Shown in pieces: positions 5,301 through 13,923 of a stretch of DNA of 44,355 nt. The DNA is taken from positions 1 through 44,355 of the IMG/VR virus record IMGVR_UViG_3300021171_000021, one strand, 5' to 3'. A model generated the notes under the pieces. It searched no databases. It was not told the DNA's origin and saw only the letters and a list, made by a program, of their open reading frames with translations. The position numbers and the translations under genes are program-made. The stretch is from a virus. Within the stretch, counting starts at the first letter, position 1. Each line of letters opens with the position of its first letter.

Positions 5301-6612
5301 AAAGACGATCTGCTTTTCGTGCGTGGCGAGCGGAAAATCGTATATCGGGGGCGCCGCTATTCCTTGGTGGCTTACCGCCTTCTATCCGGCCCGAGTTTTT
5401 ATTATTGCCCCCACCGAACGCCAGATTAAAATCAATATCTGGGGCGAGTTCTCCAAAGTTTATTTCGGTTCCCGGATCCCATTGGGCGGCGAGCTTCTTA
5501 CGCTCGATTATAAGCTCGGCGACAATTGGTACGCCAAAGGCTTCAGTCCTAAAGACGCGCTGGGCGTGTTTGGGTTCCATGGGCCACACGACCTCGTTAT
5601 CTTCGATGACTCGCAGGGAATTTCTCTGGATGTATTTGACGCTTTTGAGAATGCTTCGGCGGCCGGGACCGCACGTTATCTCCTTCTGTGCAATCCCGCC
5701 GTCGTCTCCGGGTATGTCTATGACGCTATCGTGGGCCGCAAGAAAATGCACCGCATCAAGATCGACGCCTGGGATACGCCGAACGTCCGGACCGGACAAG
5801 TCATTGTGCCCGGGCTCCTCACCAAAGAAAAGGTGGATGCATGGATCGAAGAATATGGATATGATTCCGATTTCGTCCGCGTCAAGGTGCGGGCGCTCAC
5901 TCCCAAGCAAGAGCCGGACACCCTTATCCCCATCGATTGGGTCGAGCAAGCGCGAACCCGCGACGTCCAGCTTATGGGCGTCCCGGAAGCGGTTATCGGT
6001 GTGGACGTGGGCCGCTTTGGAGACGATAAATCCGTCATCCTTGTGCGCGTTGAACGCAAGGTGGTCTTGATTGTCCGACTTCACGGTAACGATACGATGC
6101 AAGTGGCTGGAAAAGTCGCAGAGGTTGCAGATCAATTTCCACGGCATGATATTTACATTGACGAGATCGGAATTGGATCGGGCGTACTCGACCGCCTTAA
6201 AGAGCAGAAGCGGCAAAACGGGCTTCCGCGATATAACGTTCACGGGGTCAATGTAGGAACGAAACCGAACGATGAAGAAAAGTTCATTATCCGTCGGGAT
6301 GAGATGTGGTGGTCAGCCCGGCAATCCTTGGATCCTACCAATCCAGCCGCGGTGTGCTTGTCGGATGAGATCCCGGAGGAGCTATTGGACAGCCTGGAGG
6401 CCGATCTGTGCGCGATGAAGTGGACGATTCAATCGGACAAAAAGATCGTGATTGAAAAGAAAGACAAAACCAAAGAGCGCTTGGGGCGTTCAACGGACTT
6501 CGGCGATGCCTATTGCTTGGCCGTTTTCCGCGATTACACGACAGCGGCGCGACCCTCATTCACTTTTGTGAATAAGCCAGGCCTTACAAGGAGACCCTCT
6601 TGGCTACGGTAG
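5104..6612 (+). CDS. Terminase large subunit (packaging ATPase/nuclease)
   Basis: The 502-residue protein shows the full set of large-terminase features: adenine-binding region PWPKQVEIL (51-59), Walker A-like CVASGKS (73-79), Walker B LVIFDD (164-169), and the RNase H-type nuclease acidic residues in VIGVDVGRFGDD (Asp301), IDEIGIG (352-358) and RSTDFGDAY (Asp465/Asp468). It powers DNA translocation into the prohead and cuts the concatemer. GTG 5104 (GAGGT upstream) is the only plausible start that includes the conserved N-terminus, so the gene begins deep inside the small-subunit frame. It ends 13 bases inside the portal gene. Confidence 0.93.
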   Translation: MSASTLQDQARLRSAISCFTEKKKLLRGPEVRQKTYDQPEWYLTQVLGISPWPKQVEILESVKVNEKTICFSCVASGKSYIGGAAIPWWLTAFYPARVFIIAPTERQIKINIWGEFSKVYFGSRIPLGGELLTLDYKLGDNWYAKGFSPKDALGVFGFHGPHDLVIFDDSQGISLDVFDAFENASAAGTARYLLLCNPAVVSGYVYDAIVGRKKMHRIKIDAWDTPNVRTGQVIVPGLLTKEKVDAWIEEYGYDSDFVRVKVRALTPKQEPDTLIPIDWVEQARTRDVQLMGVPEAVIGVDVGRFGDDKSVILVRVERKVVLIVRLHGNDTMQVAGKVAEVADQFPRHDIYIDEIGIGSGVLDRLKEQKRQNGLPRYNVHGVNVGTKPNDEEKFIIRRDEMWWSARQSLDPTNPAAVCLSDEIPEELLDSLEADLCAMKWTIQSDKKIVIEKKDKTKERLGRSTDFGDAYCLAVFRDYTTAARPSFTFVNKPGLTRRPSWLR

Positions 6613-8663
6613 ATCCTCAAACCCGCTCCGGCGCTCCCCAGCCCCTTCAATCCTTGGAGGCAATCCGGGATAAACAAGCCGAGGCGAAGGCGCCCTTCCT
6701 GGACCGGGTGCGCCTCTGGATACGATGGGTAGGTTTGTCTTTCGCTGGGACGAAGGTATCGGATTGGATCGGCGTTCCCAAAGAAGTGCAGGCGGCCGCC
6801 AAAGAAATTAAAGCCGCTTTCAGCACGACCGGACCGGGCTATAAATACGATCCCGATGAAATCGTCGATCAGTTTACGAAACCCATCCTGAATCCAGTCT
6901 ATGCGTTCCATGAAGCCTTATTCGCCAACGGCGATAAATCTAAATGCCGTCCCGACAATCCCTTCGCCGGTAAGAAGCTTAAGGTGAGCGAAGCCTATCT
7001 CTTTTGCGGCCAGGTGGATGAACACGGAAAATTGCTCCGCGATCCAAGGATACGAGAATCCATAGGATCTCAATGGCCGCTCGATAATAAAATTGAGTAT
7101 GTGAAGGGCGACGAAGCTTACCGAAAGACAGCAACGGCCGCCTATCGCACCCATCAGGAGTTGCCGAAGATCGCTAAGGAATCCCGCGAGCGCCGGGAAT
7201 CGATCCGTAAGACGCTGAAGGAGGACGGTTTCTTTGATGACTTTGAGTTCCAATCGACAGGCGGTTACGATCCGAATCAATACAGCGAGTTCGCCCCGAT
7301 CATGGGCGGGCCGTTTTATCGCCAGCTGTACATGCACGACTTCCTCAAGCAGATCGCCTATGCCTTCGAAGCGTTCAATCATAACCCGCTGGCGAAAGCG
7401 ATTGTGGAAATTCTGGTCGATTACGCGCTGGGGCGGTGCTTCGACATGAAGATCAAAGACCCGGCCATGAAGCTGGCTTGGGATCAATTCGACGAGCAAT
7501 ATAAGATCATCGAAAACGTCTGCACGGTATGGGGAAAAGAAGCCGAAACGTACGGCGATTTCATTCTGGACACGGATTACTGGGAGTCGGTCGATCCTTC
7601 CACCATTTGGGACATTATTACGGATGCGGAGCACGTCAACGACGAATACTATTATTATCAAAGTTACCCGACGGCCTACCAGATGTTCACGGGGTTCAAG
7701 GTGCCGCAAGAGCCCGGGAGCGAAGACCAAAAGCCAGCGGATTACATCATCAAGCAAATCCCAGCCATGAAGCTCCTGCACATGAAGATCAACTGCATGT
7801 CGAACGAGAAGCGAGGGCGGTCATCCCTGTTCTCCATTCTGGGCTGGCTGAAGCGCATCAAGGATCTCTACAACGCCCAGGTCATCCGCGAGTGGCTCTA
7901 CTCCTGTTTTATGTGGGATGTGGAAATTAACGGAAGCCAAGGCGATATCAACACTTACATGAGCCAGAATAACGAGATCCCACTCCCGGGAAGCCGTCAC
8001 GTGCATAACCAGCAGGTGAAGTTGACACCCATGCCGGCGCTGAACACCGCATTTAAGGGCGGCACAGGAATCGGAGAGGAGATCATCAGCTTTATAGCCG
8101 TCGCGATGCGGATCCCGACGCAATTCCTGAATGTCGTGCAGAAGATGGGGGGTGGATCCGGAAGCCGGGCCGGGGCGCTTACGGCCGCCGAACCTTTTAC
8201 CAAGAAGGTGGAGGGTATTCAGGCCCGCTGGGAATCATTCATGAAGGATATCTTCGTTAAAGCGATGGGTCAGCGGGGTATTAAAGCTAAAGAATCTGAT
8301 GTAGAGGTGCTGTTCCCAAGCGTGACCAAAGATGCTACGGCGGACACCTTGAAGAATATCCAGCTATGCGAAATGCAGGGATGGCTCGATAACCAGACCG
8401 CCGCCGAGATGGCGGCCAAAGAACTGAATATCACAGAGTTTAATTATGTCGACGTGCAACAGAAAAAGCAGAAGCTCGCTCGCCAAGGAATCACGCCGCC
8501 GACAGTGGGACAACAGCCGCCAGCGAGTCGATTCGGACAAACGTCAACCAATGGAAACGGATCCTCTAAAAACGGCGTTCATGCGGGAGGGGATAATCCA
8601 GGCGGATCGGAGATCCACGGATCCGGAGCTCAAGACTTGAAGGATCAACTGAGGACACTCTAG
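6600..8663 (+). CDS. Portal protein
   Basis: A 687-residue protein directly after the large terminase, where the portal vertex protein is expected. It contains the long helical and mixed regions typical of portals, including the central stem-like segment (from LFSILGWLKRIKDLYNAQV) and the segment IGEEIISFIAVAMRIPTQFL followed by a Gly-Ser-Arg rich loop, which matches portals that list conserved isoaspartyl-like loops before the crown. The C-terminal 60 residues are Gly/Asn/Ser rich and low complexity. TTG 6600 is preceded by AGGAGA; no ATG lies near. Portal rings form the packaging and ejection channel. Confidence 0.85.
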   Translation: MATVDPQTRSGAPQPLQSLEAIRDKQAEAKAPFLDRVRLWIRWVGLSFAGTKVSDWIGVPKEVQAAAKEIKAAFSTTGPGYKYDPDEIVDQFTKPILNPVYAFHEALFANGDKSKCRPDNPFAGKKLKVSEAYLFCGQVDEHGKLLRDPRIRESIGSQWPLDNKIEYVKGDEAYRKTATAAYRTHQELPKIAKESRERRESIRKTLKEDGFFDDFEFQSTGGYDPNQYSEFAPIMGGPFYRQLYMHDFLKQIAYAFEAFNHNPLAKAIVEILVDYALGRCFDMKIKDPAMKLAWDQFDEQYKIIENVCTVWGKEAETYGDFILDTDYWESVDPSTIWDIITDAEHVNDEYYYYQSYPTAYQMFTGFKVPQEPGSEDQKPADYIIKQIPAMKLLHMKINCMSNEKRGRSSLFSILGWLKRIKDLYNAQVIREWLYSCFMWDVEINGSQGDINTYMSQNNEIPLPGSRHVHNQQVKLTPMPALNTAFKGGTGIGEEIISFIAVAMRIPTQFLNVVQKMGGGSGSRAGALTAAEPFTKKVEGIQARWESFMKDIFVKAMGQRGIKAKESDVEVLFPSVTKDATADTLKNIQLCEMQGWLDNQTAAEMAAKELNITEFNYVDVQQKKQKLARQGITPPTVGQQPPASRFGQTSTNGNGSSKNGVHAGGDNPGGSEIHGSGAQDLKDQLRTL

Positions 8664-8671
8664 GAGGACTC

Positions 8672-8884
8672 ATGGCACTCAAAAACACGAAATGCACGAC
8701 CTTAGATCCAGCACGGAAGGCCGTGATGGCCGATCCGAACACGGGGAAAGTCCATGCCGCGGGCGTCTGCCCGGGAGACATCATCCCCATAGAAGGACTG
8801 GAAGGACTCTCATTTGTGGTGGGCGGCGTTACCTACGCACGGATCGAGAAATGCCAGCTGTGCGGCGCCATCTATCCCGGATGA
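8672..8884 (+). CDS. Small protein with C-terminal CxxC
   Basis: A 70-residue protein with an excellent ribosome binding site (AGGAGG, 6 bases before ATG 8672). It has a Cys at 8, a beta-rich middle (VGGVTYARIEK) and a terminal CQLCGAIYPG. It lies between portal and head morphogenesis genes; a minor head protein or accessory factor is possible but not shown. Confidence 0.6.
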   Translation: MALKNTKCTTLDPARKAVMADPNTGKVHAAGVCPGDIIPIEGLEGLSFVVGGVTYARIEKCQLCGAIYPG

Positions 8885-8979
8885 TCGATCATCTGATGTG
8901 GTTTGTGGCCGGGTTTGCATTCGCTATGTTCGGATACATCTTTAATAAAATCGTGAGACGAAATCGAGATGACGAATGA
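8881..8979 (+). CDS. Single-span small membrane protein
   Basis: A 32-residue peptide from ATG 8881 (ATGA overlap). Residues 6-21 (MWFVAGFAFAMFGYIF) form one transmembrane helix, followed by a basic and acidic tail (NKIVRRNRDDE), so it should sit with its C-terminus in the cytoplasm or be a small tail-anchored protein. Its position inside the head block is odd for a lysis gene. Function unknown. Confidence 0.5.
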   Translation: MIDHLMWFVAGFAFAMFGYIFNKIVRRNRDDE

Positions 8980-9173
8980 ATGAAGCTCCCAATGTCCGTT
9001 TTATGACCGAGGCCCAGCGCCGCGAAGGCGTCCCCATTCTGGAACGCTGGCTTCATGCGACGGGGGATTATATAACTAGAGCTCGCACCGATTTAATGGA
9101 TGTGAATCAGCGCGCGCTCTTTGACCGCATGGCCCATTATTGGCAGGAATATAATCGCTGGCTCATGAAATGA
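8976..9173 (+). CDS. Small head-region protein of unknown function
   Basis: A 65-residue helical protein from ATG 8976 (ATGA overlap) with Arg- and Trp-containing helices (AQRREGVPILERWLHATG and FDRMAHYWQEYNRWL). Both ends overlap neighbours, so it is translated with the MuF-like gene that follows. No family recognised. Confidence 0.55.
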   Translation: MNEAPNVRFMTEAQRREGVPILERWLHATGDYITRARTDLMDVNQRALFDRMAHYWQEYNRWLMK

Positions 9174-10174
9174 GTTATCCCAGGCAATCGAGCGTAAACG
9201 CGCGCCTTCATAAAGAGACTCTGGCGGCCTTGGAAAAGACGGGATCGAAAGGCTTGTATGAGCTCGCTATGATTTGGCGACACCACCGCAAGGAACTCCA
9301 GCTTGCCATTATGAACGGGTATCGATATGCGGCTCCGGAAGGCAACTGGTCTCTCGGGACATTCAAGATGATGGCTAAACCCTACTTAGATACCGAGATC
9401 CGCGGCGTCCTTGAGCGATTCCGGGCCTTATCGGCCCACACCATTAAAACTCACCTGAACAGCCTCTACAACCAGTCCTGGGCCCGATACGCCTGGATCC
9501 TAGATCAGCTGACCCCCGAAAGCCGTGATATCCGGGTTCCGCACAAAAAGACCTTGCACGAAGCGGCGGTCACAGGTATTTATTATGGTGCGCAAGCGTC
9601 GCAAGCATGGGCGGAGAAGTGGTCGGCTTGGGTAGAGAGCTATGGATCGGCACTCATTAACAACCTCGCGCTTGGCGCTTCCAATTCTGGCCCGATATCT
9701 GATGCTGTGGCGGAGGTTGATGCGACAAAATCCAACACACCCCAAGCCAGCCTCATCGATGCGCTCGTCCGCTTATATGACTATGCCGCCACGGAAGCCA
9801 TGATGGAAGGCTCCCACACGATCGCCGACATGAACGACGACTCGGCCGAGGAGGAGATATGGAAGACACGCGGCGATCTGAACGTCTGCGATGACTGCCA
9901 GGAAAACGAAGGCGAAACGCGTGATTCTGCCGACGGCGACATACCCCTCCACCCCAATTGTCATTGTTATTGGTTGTTGGTGCCTAAGTCTTATGCTGAA
10001 CTCCTGCGCTCTGGCGATAGTGACGATGTGGCTCTTGCAAACCAGATGAGGGATGAAGGCATTGTCCCGGAAGCGCTCGTCATCCGAAATGCGGATGGGG
10101 ATATTGCGGCTAAGACGATTGTGGATTTCAATCAATGGCAGAAGGGCCAGGGCTATTCGGTGACGGCTCAATGA
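9170..10174 (+). CDS. Phage head morphogenesis protein (MuF/SPP1 gp7-like)
   Basis: A 334-residue protein, helical for its first 200 residues, ending in the signature of MuF-type minor head proteins: Cys240-x2-Cys243, then DGDIPLHPNCHCYW with His261, Cys264 and Cys266. In Mu and SPP1 this protein binds the portal and is needed for correct head assembly or DNA ejection. The position after portal and before protease/scaffold fits. The start overlaps the previous gene as ATGA. Confidence 0.85.
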   Translation: MSYPRQSSVNARLHKETLAALEKTGSKGLYELAMIWRHHRKELQLAIMNGYRYAAPEGNWSLGTFKMMAKPYLDTEIRGVLERFRALSAHTIKTHLNSLYNQSWARYAWILDQLTPESRDIRVPHKKTLHEAAVTGIYYGAQASQAWAEKWSAWVESYGSALINNLALGASNSGPISDAVAEVDATKSNTPQASLIDALVRLYDYAATEAMMEGSHTIADMNDDSAEEEIWKTRGDLNVCDDCQENEGETRDSADGDIPLHPNCHCYWLLVPKSYAELLRSGDSDDVALANQMRDEGIVPEALVIRNADGDIAAKTIVDFNQWQKGQGYSVTAQ

Positions 10175-10323
10175 CTTTGGGCGAGTGGCGGGACAATCTC
10201 AAATGCCTCTGCTGTGGCGATACCTTTCGCGGCCAAGTCGGCCATTCTGCCTTGTGCGAGCTCTGTCGGACCGGGAATTGCGAACTCTGCAAAGGAAAGA
10301 CCGCGGCCACCCATGATCTCTAA
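10171..10323 (+). CDS. Double zinc-knuckle small protein
   Basis: A 50-residue protein from ATG 10171 (ATGA overlap). Cysteines are arranged CLCC near residue 13, then CELC-x2-GNCELC in the second half, a pattern that would bind one or two zinc ions. A longer start at 10135 lies inside the MuF-like gene and is unlikely. Function unknown. Confidence 0.6.
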   Translation: MTLGEWRDNLKCLCCGDTFRGQVGHSALCELCRTGNCELCKGKTAATHDL

Positions 10324-10693
10324 ACTGAAGGACTGGAATGCCGCGCGAAAGCACCGCCGCGCCATGAAGCTCTTTACCCGGCTGATGCAGGATTCCACTT
10401 CTAAGATGCAGGAGATTTTCAACACCGAATGCTTTAAGGTCTCGGCCAAGATGTTCATGCAGATGATGGACCGTGAGGGATTTGTTCATTGCGCGGTCTG
10501 TCCGAGCCGTGGCCCACTTAAGAATATCGCGAAGACCAAGCTCTGCACGACGCACTATGACCAGGCCATGGAGGCCCGGCACAACCTTCAGCATCCGACC
10601 CAGAAAGAGGAGGATTCCAATGCCCGTCGAAACGAAGGAAACACCAGCCAAACCGAAGCCGCTGATCGCCAGCCCGATCCAAGCGCCGTTTGA
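10313..10693 (+). CDS. Putative zinc-binding head-region protein
   Basis: A 126-residue protein, basic and helical at the N-terminus (DWNAARKHRRAMKLFTRLM) with a Cys/His group in the middle (HCAVCPSRG, then LCTTHYDQ). The C-terminus is polar and disordered and overlaps the next gene by 74 bases in another frame. I chose ATG 10313 because earlier in-frame starts lie within the preceding gene. No function recognised. Confidence 0.5.
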   Translation: MISKLKDWNAARKHRRAMKLFTRLMQDSTSKMQEIFNTECFKVSAKMFMQMMDREGFVHCAVCPSRGPLKNIAKTKLCTTHYDQAMEARHNLQHPTQKEEDSNARRNEGNTSQTEAADRQPDPSAV

Positions 10694-10949
10694 TGAAGCG
10701 CCACCGCCCGAACTAGGAACCGAAGAACGTGCACCCGCGGATCCGCTTGAACATTTCCGTAAGCACCAATGCTCTCATGGTCACAAGAACTGGGATCCGG
10801 AAAAGATCGTCTTCTCGGTGGATAATAAACGGTGGATTCTGAAATGTTTGGACTGCTATAAGAACGAAGTCCCTTGTTGGTACACGATTACGGGATCCTC
10901 GATGGTCATTGAGGAACAAAGAGTAGCAACGGCGACCGTTCAAAAATGA
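10620..10949 (+). CDS. Small zinc-ribbon-like protein
   Basis: A 109-residue protein whose ATG 10620 has a strong ribosome binding site (GAGGAGG). The first 40 residues are Pro/Glu rich and disordered. The rest holds CSHGH, then a strand pair and CLDCYKNEVPCW, which looks like a zinc ribbon. It is one of several Cys-pair proteins placed between the MuF-like gene and the protease. Role unknown. Confidence 0.6.
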   Translation: MPVETKETPAKPKPLIASPIQAPFDEAPPPELGTEERAPADPLEHFRKHQCSHGHKNWDPEKIVFSVDNKRWILKCLDCYKNEVPCWYTITGSSMVIEEQRVATATVQK

Positions 10950-11440
10950 GTAGCGTCCACGATCAGCTTTCCAAGACCAAACCGTCCCTAGTGACCCGTA
11001 TCATCCAAAATCAGGATGTGACGGGAATGATCATGGGATACATCAATATCTTCCATGGACTCCGGAAGGTCCAAGGCATAGCGATCGAAACCCTGGAGTT
11101 TGGGCCATTGGAAGATATCGGGGATGGCGCCTTTACCTGCGCGATCCGGTTTAATTCGGTAGCGGCGCTCCGTAGCGGCATCTGGACACCCACCACCGAA
11201 GTCCAGGGATACGCGGCCTCCCGGGCGGCCCACTTCGCGGAAACCTTGCGGCTCAATCCCAACATCGAAAAGTGGATTGCATCCGTTGTGGAATCTCTGG
11301 AGCGATGGGCCGACGCTAAAGGGTGCGAATGGGGGAATATCACGATCGATGGGGATCCCCCTAATCAAGCGGTTGTAACAAAAGACTTGCGGAAAATACG
11401 TTTTCGGGTTAAAAGAAAGATGGCGCTTGCAATTGTCTAG
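10946..11440 (+). CDS. Unknown head-region protein
   Basis: A 164-residue protein from ATG 10946 (ATGA overlap). It has alternating strands and helices with a long amphipathic helix at about residues 105-125 (NIEKWIASVVESLERWADA) and a basic C-terminus (LRKIRFRVKRKMALAIV). No recognisable motif. The gene lies in the head operon directly before the protease/scaffold block. Confidence 0.6.
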   Translation: MSSVHDQLSKTKPSLVTRIIQNQDVTGMIMGYINIFHGLRKVQGIAIETLEFGPLEDIGDGAFTCAIRFNSVAALRSGIWTPTTEVQGYAASRAAHFAETLRLNPNIEKWIASVVESLERWADAKGCEWGNITIDGDPPNQAVVTKDLRKIRFRVKRKMALAIV

Positions 11441-11615
11441 CGAAAGTGCTACTTTGGCCCCAGATGAATCGTGGCTGCTTCATGAAGTTCGAAAGATGAA
11501 GCGCGAAGGGTTCGGCGAAATGCAGATCAAAATCCATGCCGGACAAGTCGAAGCGATCACCACGACGCAGAAGCACAAAAGAGTCGCCGGACTCAATGTC
11601 ACTTTGAAAGACTGA
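11427..11615 (+). CDS. DUF2292/YezD-like small protein
   Basis: A 62-residue protein from TTG 11427 (or TTG 11433), overlapping the previous gene. The C-terminal half (IKIHAGQVEAITTTQKHKR) fits the short beta pattern of DUF2292 proteins, I..G.V..I....K.R. Those are small proteins of unknown function found in bacteria and phages. The assignment is by pattern only. Confidence 0.45.
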   Translation: MQLSSESATLAPDESWLLHEVRKMKREGFGEMQIKIHAGQVEAITTTQKHKRVAGLNVTLKD

Positions 11616-11659
11616 TTTAACCCGCCTGACCGCACGAGCGGAAGGCCAATGGAGAATCG

Positions 11660-13408
11660 TTGGCCCTTACGCTTACCCGATCCGAAGTCCGACAACTCGA
11701 AGCCATTCCGCCTTCCGCGTTCTCCGCTCTATTACGCCCCGATCAGGACCCCAAGAAGCAGAAGAAAAAGAAGAAAGAAGGGAACCCTTATCATGATGCG
11801 CGTGGTGAGTTCTCTAGCGGTGGCGACGGGGGCGGCGAAGGCGGTAAAGGGGTAGGCGATCTGAACGGAACGGATAAAGAATATCTCGCCACCACGCTCG
11901 CCAATGACGAGAACTCTTCAGATTCGGAATTAAAAGCTCACTTCATCCGGCAGGGATTCAGCAAGTCTCTGGCCTCCAAAGTGGTGTCAGCCCGCGGAAA
12001 ATTCCTGAAAGGCGAATACAAAAACTCGAGCGATTTGATGAAGCATCTTGGCGCAGGCACAGAATCTAATCGCGTGATTGAGTCGGCCGCTGTTCTTACT
12101 TCCAAAGATGCCGTCGTTGATCCCGACAACAAGCAAAAGCTTTTAAAAGGCCCGATCTGCAAGGTCGTTCTAATTACCGAAGGTTTGGGCAATATGCGCG
12201 ACAAGAACTATTACGGCCCGGAAGCCATCGAGTCCGGCGCGCGCATCTTTGAAGGCTCGGTCATGATGCAGGACCATTTGGGATTTATTGAGGAGCAGGA
12301 TATCCCAGAGGGCCGGGTCGGAAAGACCGTCGCCTATTATAAGAACTGCAAATCTGAGATGGTGGACACCCCGGAAGGAAAGAAGCTGGGGATCACCGCC
12401 GAAGCGCATTTTGATTTAAGCCAAGAGGGATTGAATGCCTATCAGAAAGCCAAGACCGCCGTTCACTACCGGGACGAGTTCCCGGCGACGGACCGGGAGT
12501 ATGTGGGGATTTCGGTCAATGCCATCGGCGAGTCCGAGCCCCGGATCATGAACGTGAACGGGCAGGAGCTCGAAGTCAATTACGTCATGCGATTTGCAGA
12601 AGGATCCCGTGGTGCGGATATGGTGACATTGCCGGCACGGGGAGGAAGTTTCCGAGCGCTCGTTGAGGATATCTACGGCGCACAACCAACCAAGGAGGTC
12701 CAGATGAAGAAATTGCTTGAAGCGCTTGAGAAGGCCCAGGCCTCTCTCAAAGAAGCAATAGCCGAAAAGGACGCGAAAGTGCGCCAGACGAAGACGCTCG
12801 AAGCTCAAAAGGCTCTTGAGGTATCCATTAAGGCGATCCGGGAAGCCAAGCTCGTTCCGTCAGGAGAAGGCACCCAGGGCGGCCAAACAACGATCAAATC
12901 GAATATGGAAGACGACGTTCAGCATGACCCGGACAATCCCGACTGTGAGTGCGAAGCCTGCAAGCCTTCCGCCGAAGGCGACGCCGGTGCTGATGGCGCC
13001 GGGGATGGGGATGGCAAAGGCGGAGACGGTGACGATGGCGTATCCAGCCATGTCGTGAAGCATACCGTAACCTCCAAAGGCAAAGCCGCTATTGCGGCGG
13101 CCGCCAAGCAGGAATCAGAACGGAGAGAACTGATGAAATCGGCCGTTGAAAAGATTATTGAGGAATCCGGGATCGACAAAAAGTATTTCGATATCCCGGC
13201 CCTTTGCGCCATGAGCTTCAAAGAGGCCAAAGCCGATATCGCAAAGCAAAAGCGCATGCACGAAGCCGCTGTAGCAACCGTCCTGGCGAAGGTGGGCCAG
13301 GGCGTCTCAGCCTCGCATCGCGCGCGAGAGAGCGGATCCGGAGCCGGTGGGAATGAAGGCGACGCACCCAATAACGCCGAATTTCCGCTCCTCTCGGTCG
13401 CGGAATAG
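11660..13408 (+). CDS. Capsid maturation protease fused to scaffold
   Basis: A 582-residue protein. After a basic and Gly-rich N-terminal linker with an NPYHDARGEFSS segment (residues about 42-53), residues about 163-345 look like a prohead protease domain: GPICKVVLITEGLGNMRDK, then YYGPEAIESGARIFEG, then MMQDHLG and GRVGKTVAYYKN, the order seen in phage peptidases that precede the capsid gene. From 349 the protein becomes a charged coiled coil, an acidic Gly/Asp-rich linker and a further helical region, as in scaffolds. TTG 11660 has GGAGA upstream and no ATG competes. It would cleave scaffold and capsid protein during maturation. Confidence 0.7.
   Translation: MALTLTRSEVRQLEAIPPSAFSALLRPDQDPKKQKKKKKEGNPYHDARGEFSSGGDGGGEGGKGVGDLNGTDKEYLATTLANDENSSDSELKAHFIRQGFSKSLASKVVSARGKFLKGEYKNSSDLMKHLGAGTESNRVIESAAVLTSKDAVVDPDNKQKLLKGPICKVVLITEGLGNMRDKNYYGPEAIESGARIFEGSVMMQDHLGFIEEQDIPEGRVGKTVAYYKNCKSEMVDTPEGKKLGITAEAHFDLSQEGLNAYQKAKTAVHYRDEFPATDREYVGISVNAIGESEPRIMNVNGQELEVNYVMRFAEGSRGADMVTLPARGGSFRALVEDIYGAQPTKEVQMKKLLEALEKAQASLKEAIAEKDAKVRQTKTLEAQKALEVSIKAIREAKLVPSGEGTQGGQTTIKSNMEDDVQHDPDNPDCECEACKPSAEGDAGADGAGDGDGKGGDGDDGVSSHVVKHTVTSKGKAAIAAAAKQESERRELMKSAVEKIIEESGIDKKYFDIPALCAMSFKEAKADIAKQKRMHEAAVATVLAKVGQGVSASHRARESGSGAGGNEGDAPNNAEFPLLSVAE
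12692..12698 (+). promoter_or_regulatory. Strong internal ribosome binding site for the scaffold
   Basis: AAGGAGG is complementary to the 3' end of 16S rRNA and lies five bases before an in-frame ATG in the middle of the protease gene. Strong sites of this kind elsewhere in the genome mark real starts (for example at 8672, 13418 and 13924), which is why the internal start is taken seriously. Confidence 0.7.
12704..13408 (+). CDS. Internal in-frame start: independent scaffold protein
   Basis: Within the protease gene, ATG 12704 (codon 349, same frame) is preceded by AAGGAGG at 12692-12698, five bases away, the best Shine-Dalgarno in this gene. Translation from here gives 234 residues starting MKKLLEALEKAQASLKEA, a charged coiled coil with an acidic Gly/Asp linker and a C-terminal helical segment, which is a typical scaffold. 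This is the same arrangement as lambda C and Nu3, where the scaffold is the separately started C-terminal part of the protease. Inferred from sequence; the product would be made in excess over the protease. Confidence 0.7.
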   Translation: MKKLLEALEKAQASLKEAIAEKDAKVRQTKTLEAQKALEVSIKAIREAKLVPSGEGTQGGQTTIKSNMEDDVQHDPDNPDCECEACKPSAEGDAGADGAGDGDGKGGDGDDGVSSHVVKHTVTSKGKAAIAAAAKQESERRELMKSAVEKIIEESGIDKKYFDIPALCAMSFKEAKADIAKQKRMHEAAVATVLAKVGQGVSASHRARESGSGAGGNEGDAPNNAEFPLLSVAE

Positions 13409-13417
13409 GGAGGACTT

Positions 13418-13912
13418 ATGGCTTACGTATCATTAACAGCATCAATCGACAACATCGTCATCAAATATCAGGACCCGGTACCGTATCCCCAAGATACATC
13501 ACTGGCCAATGTCATCAACGCCGGGGATCTCGTATGGTATGACACGGCTAACCATTGGATCGCTTCTGTGGATACAGACGCTCACGCCGCGACCTTTGCC
13601 GGAGTGGCCATGGATGGGTCTTCGATCCAGCCCTACACCACCAAGTTCGCCATGCCGCAGTTGCCGGTAATGACCAAGGGCATTGCGCGATTCAAAGGAA
13701 CGAGCGGAGATACTTACCACGACGGCGATTCGGTCTATCAGACCACCTCCGCCGCCGGGGATCCGCAAACAATCACGAACACCGCTGGAGGCAACACTCA
13801 CGTGCTGGGCACGATTGTCCTTCCTCCCGGTATCACGTCGGCCGCGTTCGCCGCGGGCACACTGTATCAGGTGAAGATTTCACCTCTGTGGCCTGTGACG
13901 ATGGCCGCGTAA
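13418..13912 (+). CDS. Head decoration-like protein
   Basis: A 164-residue beta-rich protein between scaffold and capsid genes with a strong ribosome binding site (GGGAGG). It lacks cysteines and contains repeated Gly/Thr/Ala turns (INAGDLVWYDT, FAGVAMDGSS, YHDGDSVYQTT, AGTLYQVKISP) like the small capsid-stabilising proteins of the DUF2190 or lambda gpD type. Such proteins bind the expanded head. The match is by context and composition. Confidence 0.6.
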   Translation: MAYVSLTASIDNIVIKYQDPVPYPQDTSLANVINAGDLVWYDTANHWIASVDTDAHAATFAGVAMDGSSIQPYTTKFAMPQLPVMTKGIARFKGTSGDTYHDGDSVYQTTSAAGDPQTITNTAGGNTHVLGTIVLPPGITSAAFAAGTLYQVKISPLWPVTMAA

Positions 13913-13923
13913 GGAGGAATGAA

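Noticed and set aside
5230-6243. A 337-codon open frame on the - strand opposite the large terminase gene
   Set aside because: It lies wholly inside a clear terminase with catalytic motifs; no ribosome site or family features. Long antisense frames are common opposite GC-rich genes.
6918-7781. A 287-codon - strand frame opposite the portal gene
   Set aside because: It mirrors portal codon use, has no motif, and every credible gene here is on the + strand.
13555-13923. Upstream extension of the capsid frame from 13555
   Set aside because: It overlaps the decoration-like gene in another frame, while ATG 13924 has a strong ribosome site right before it.
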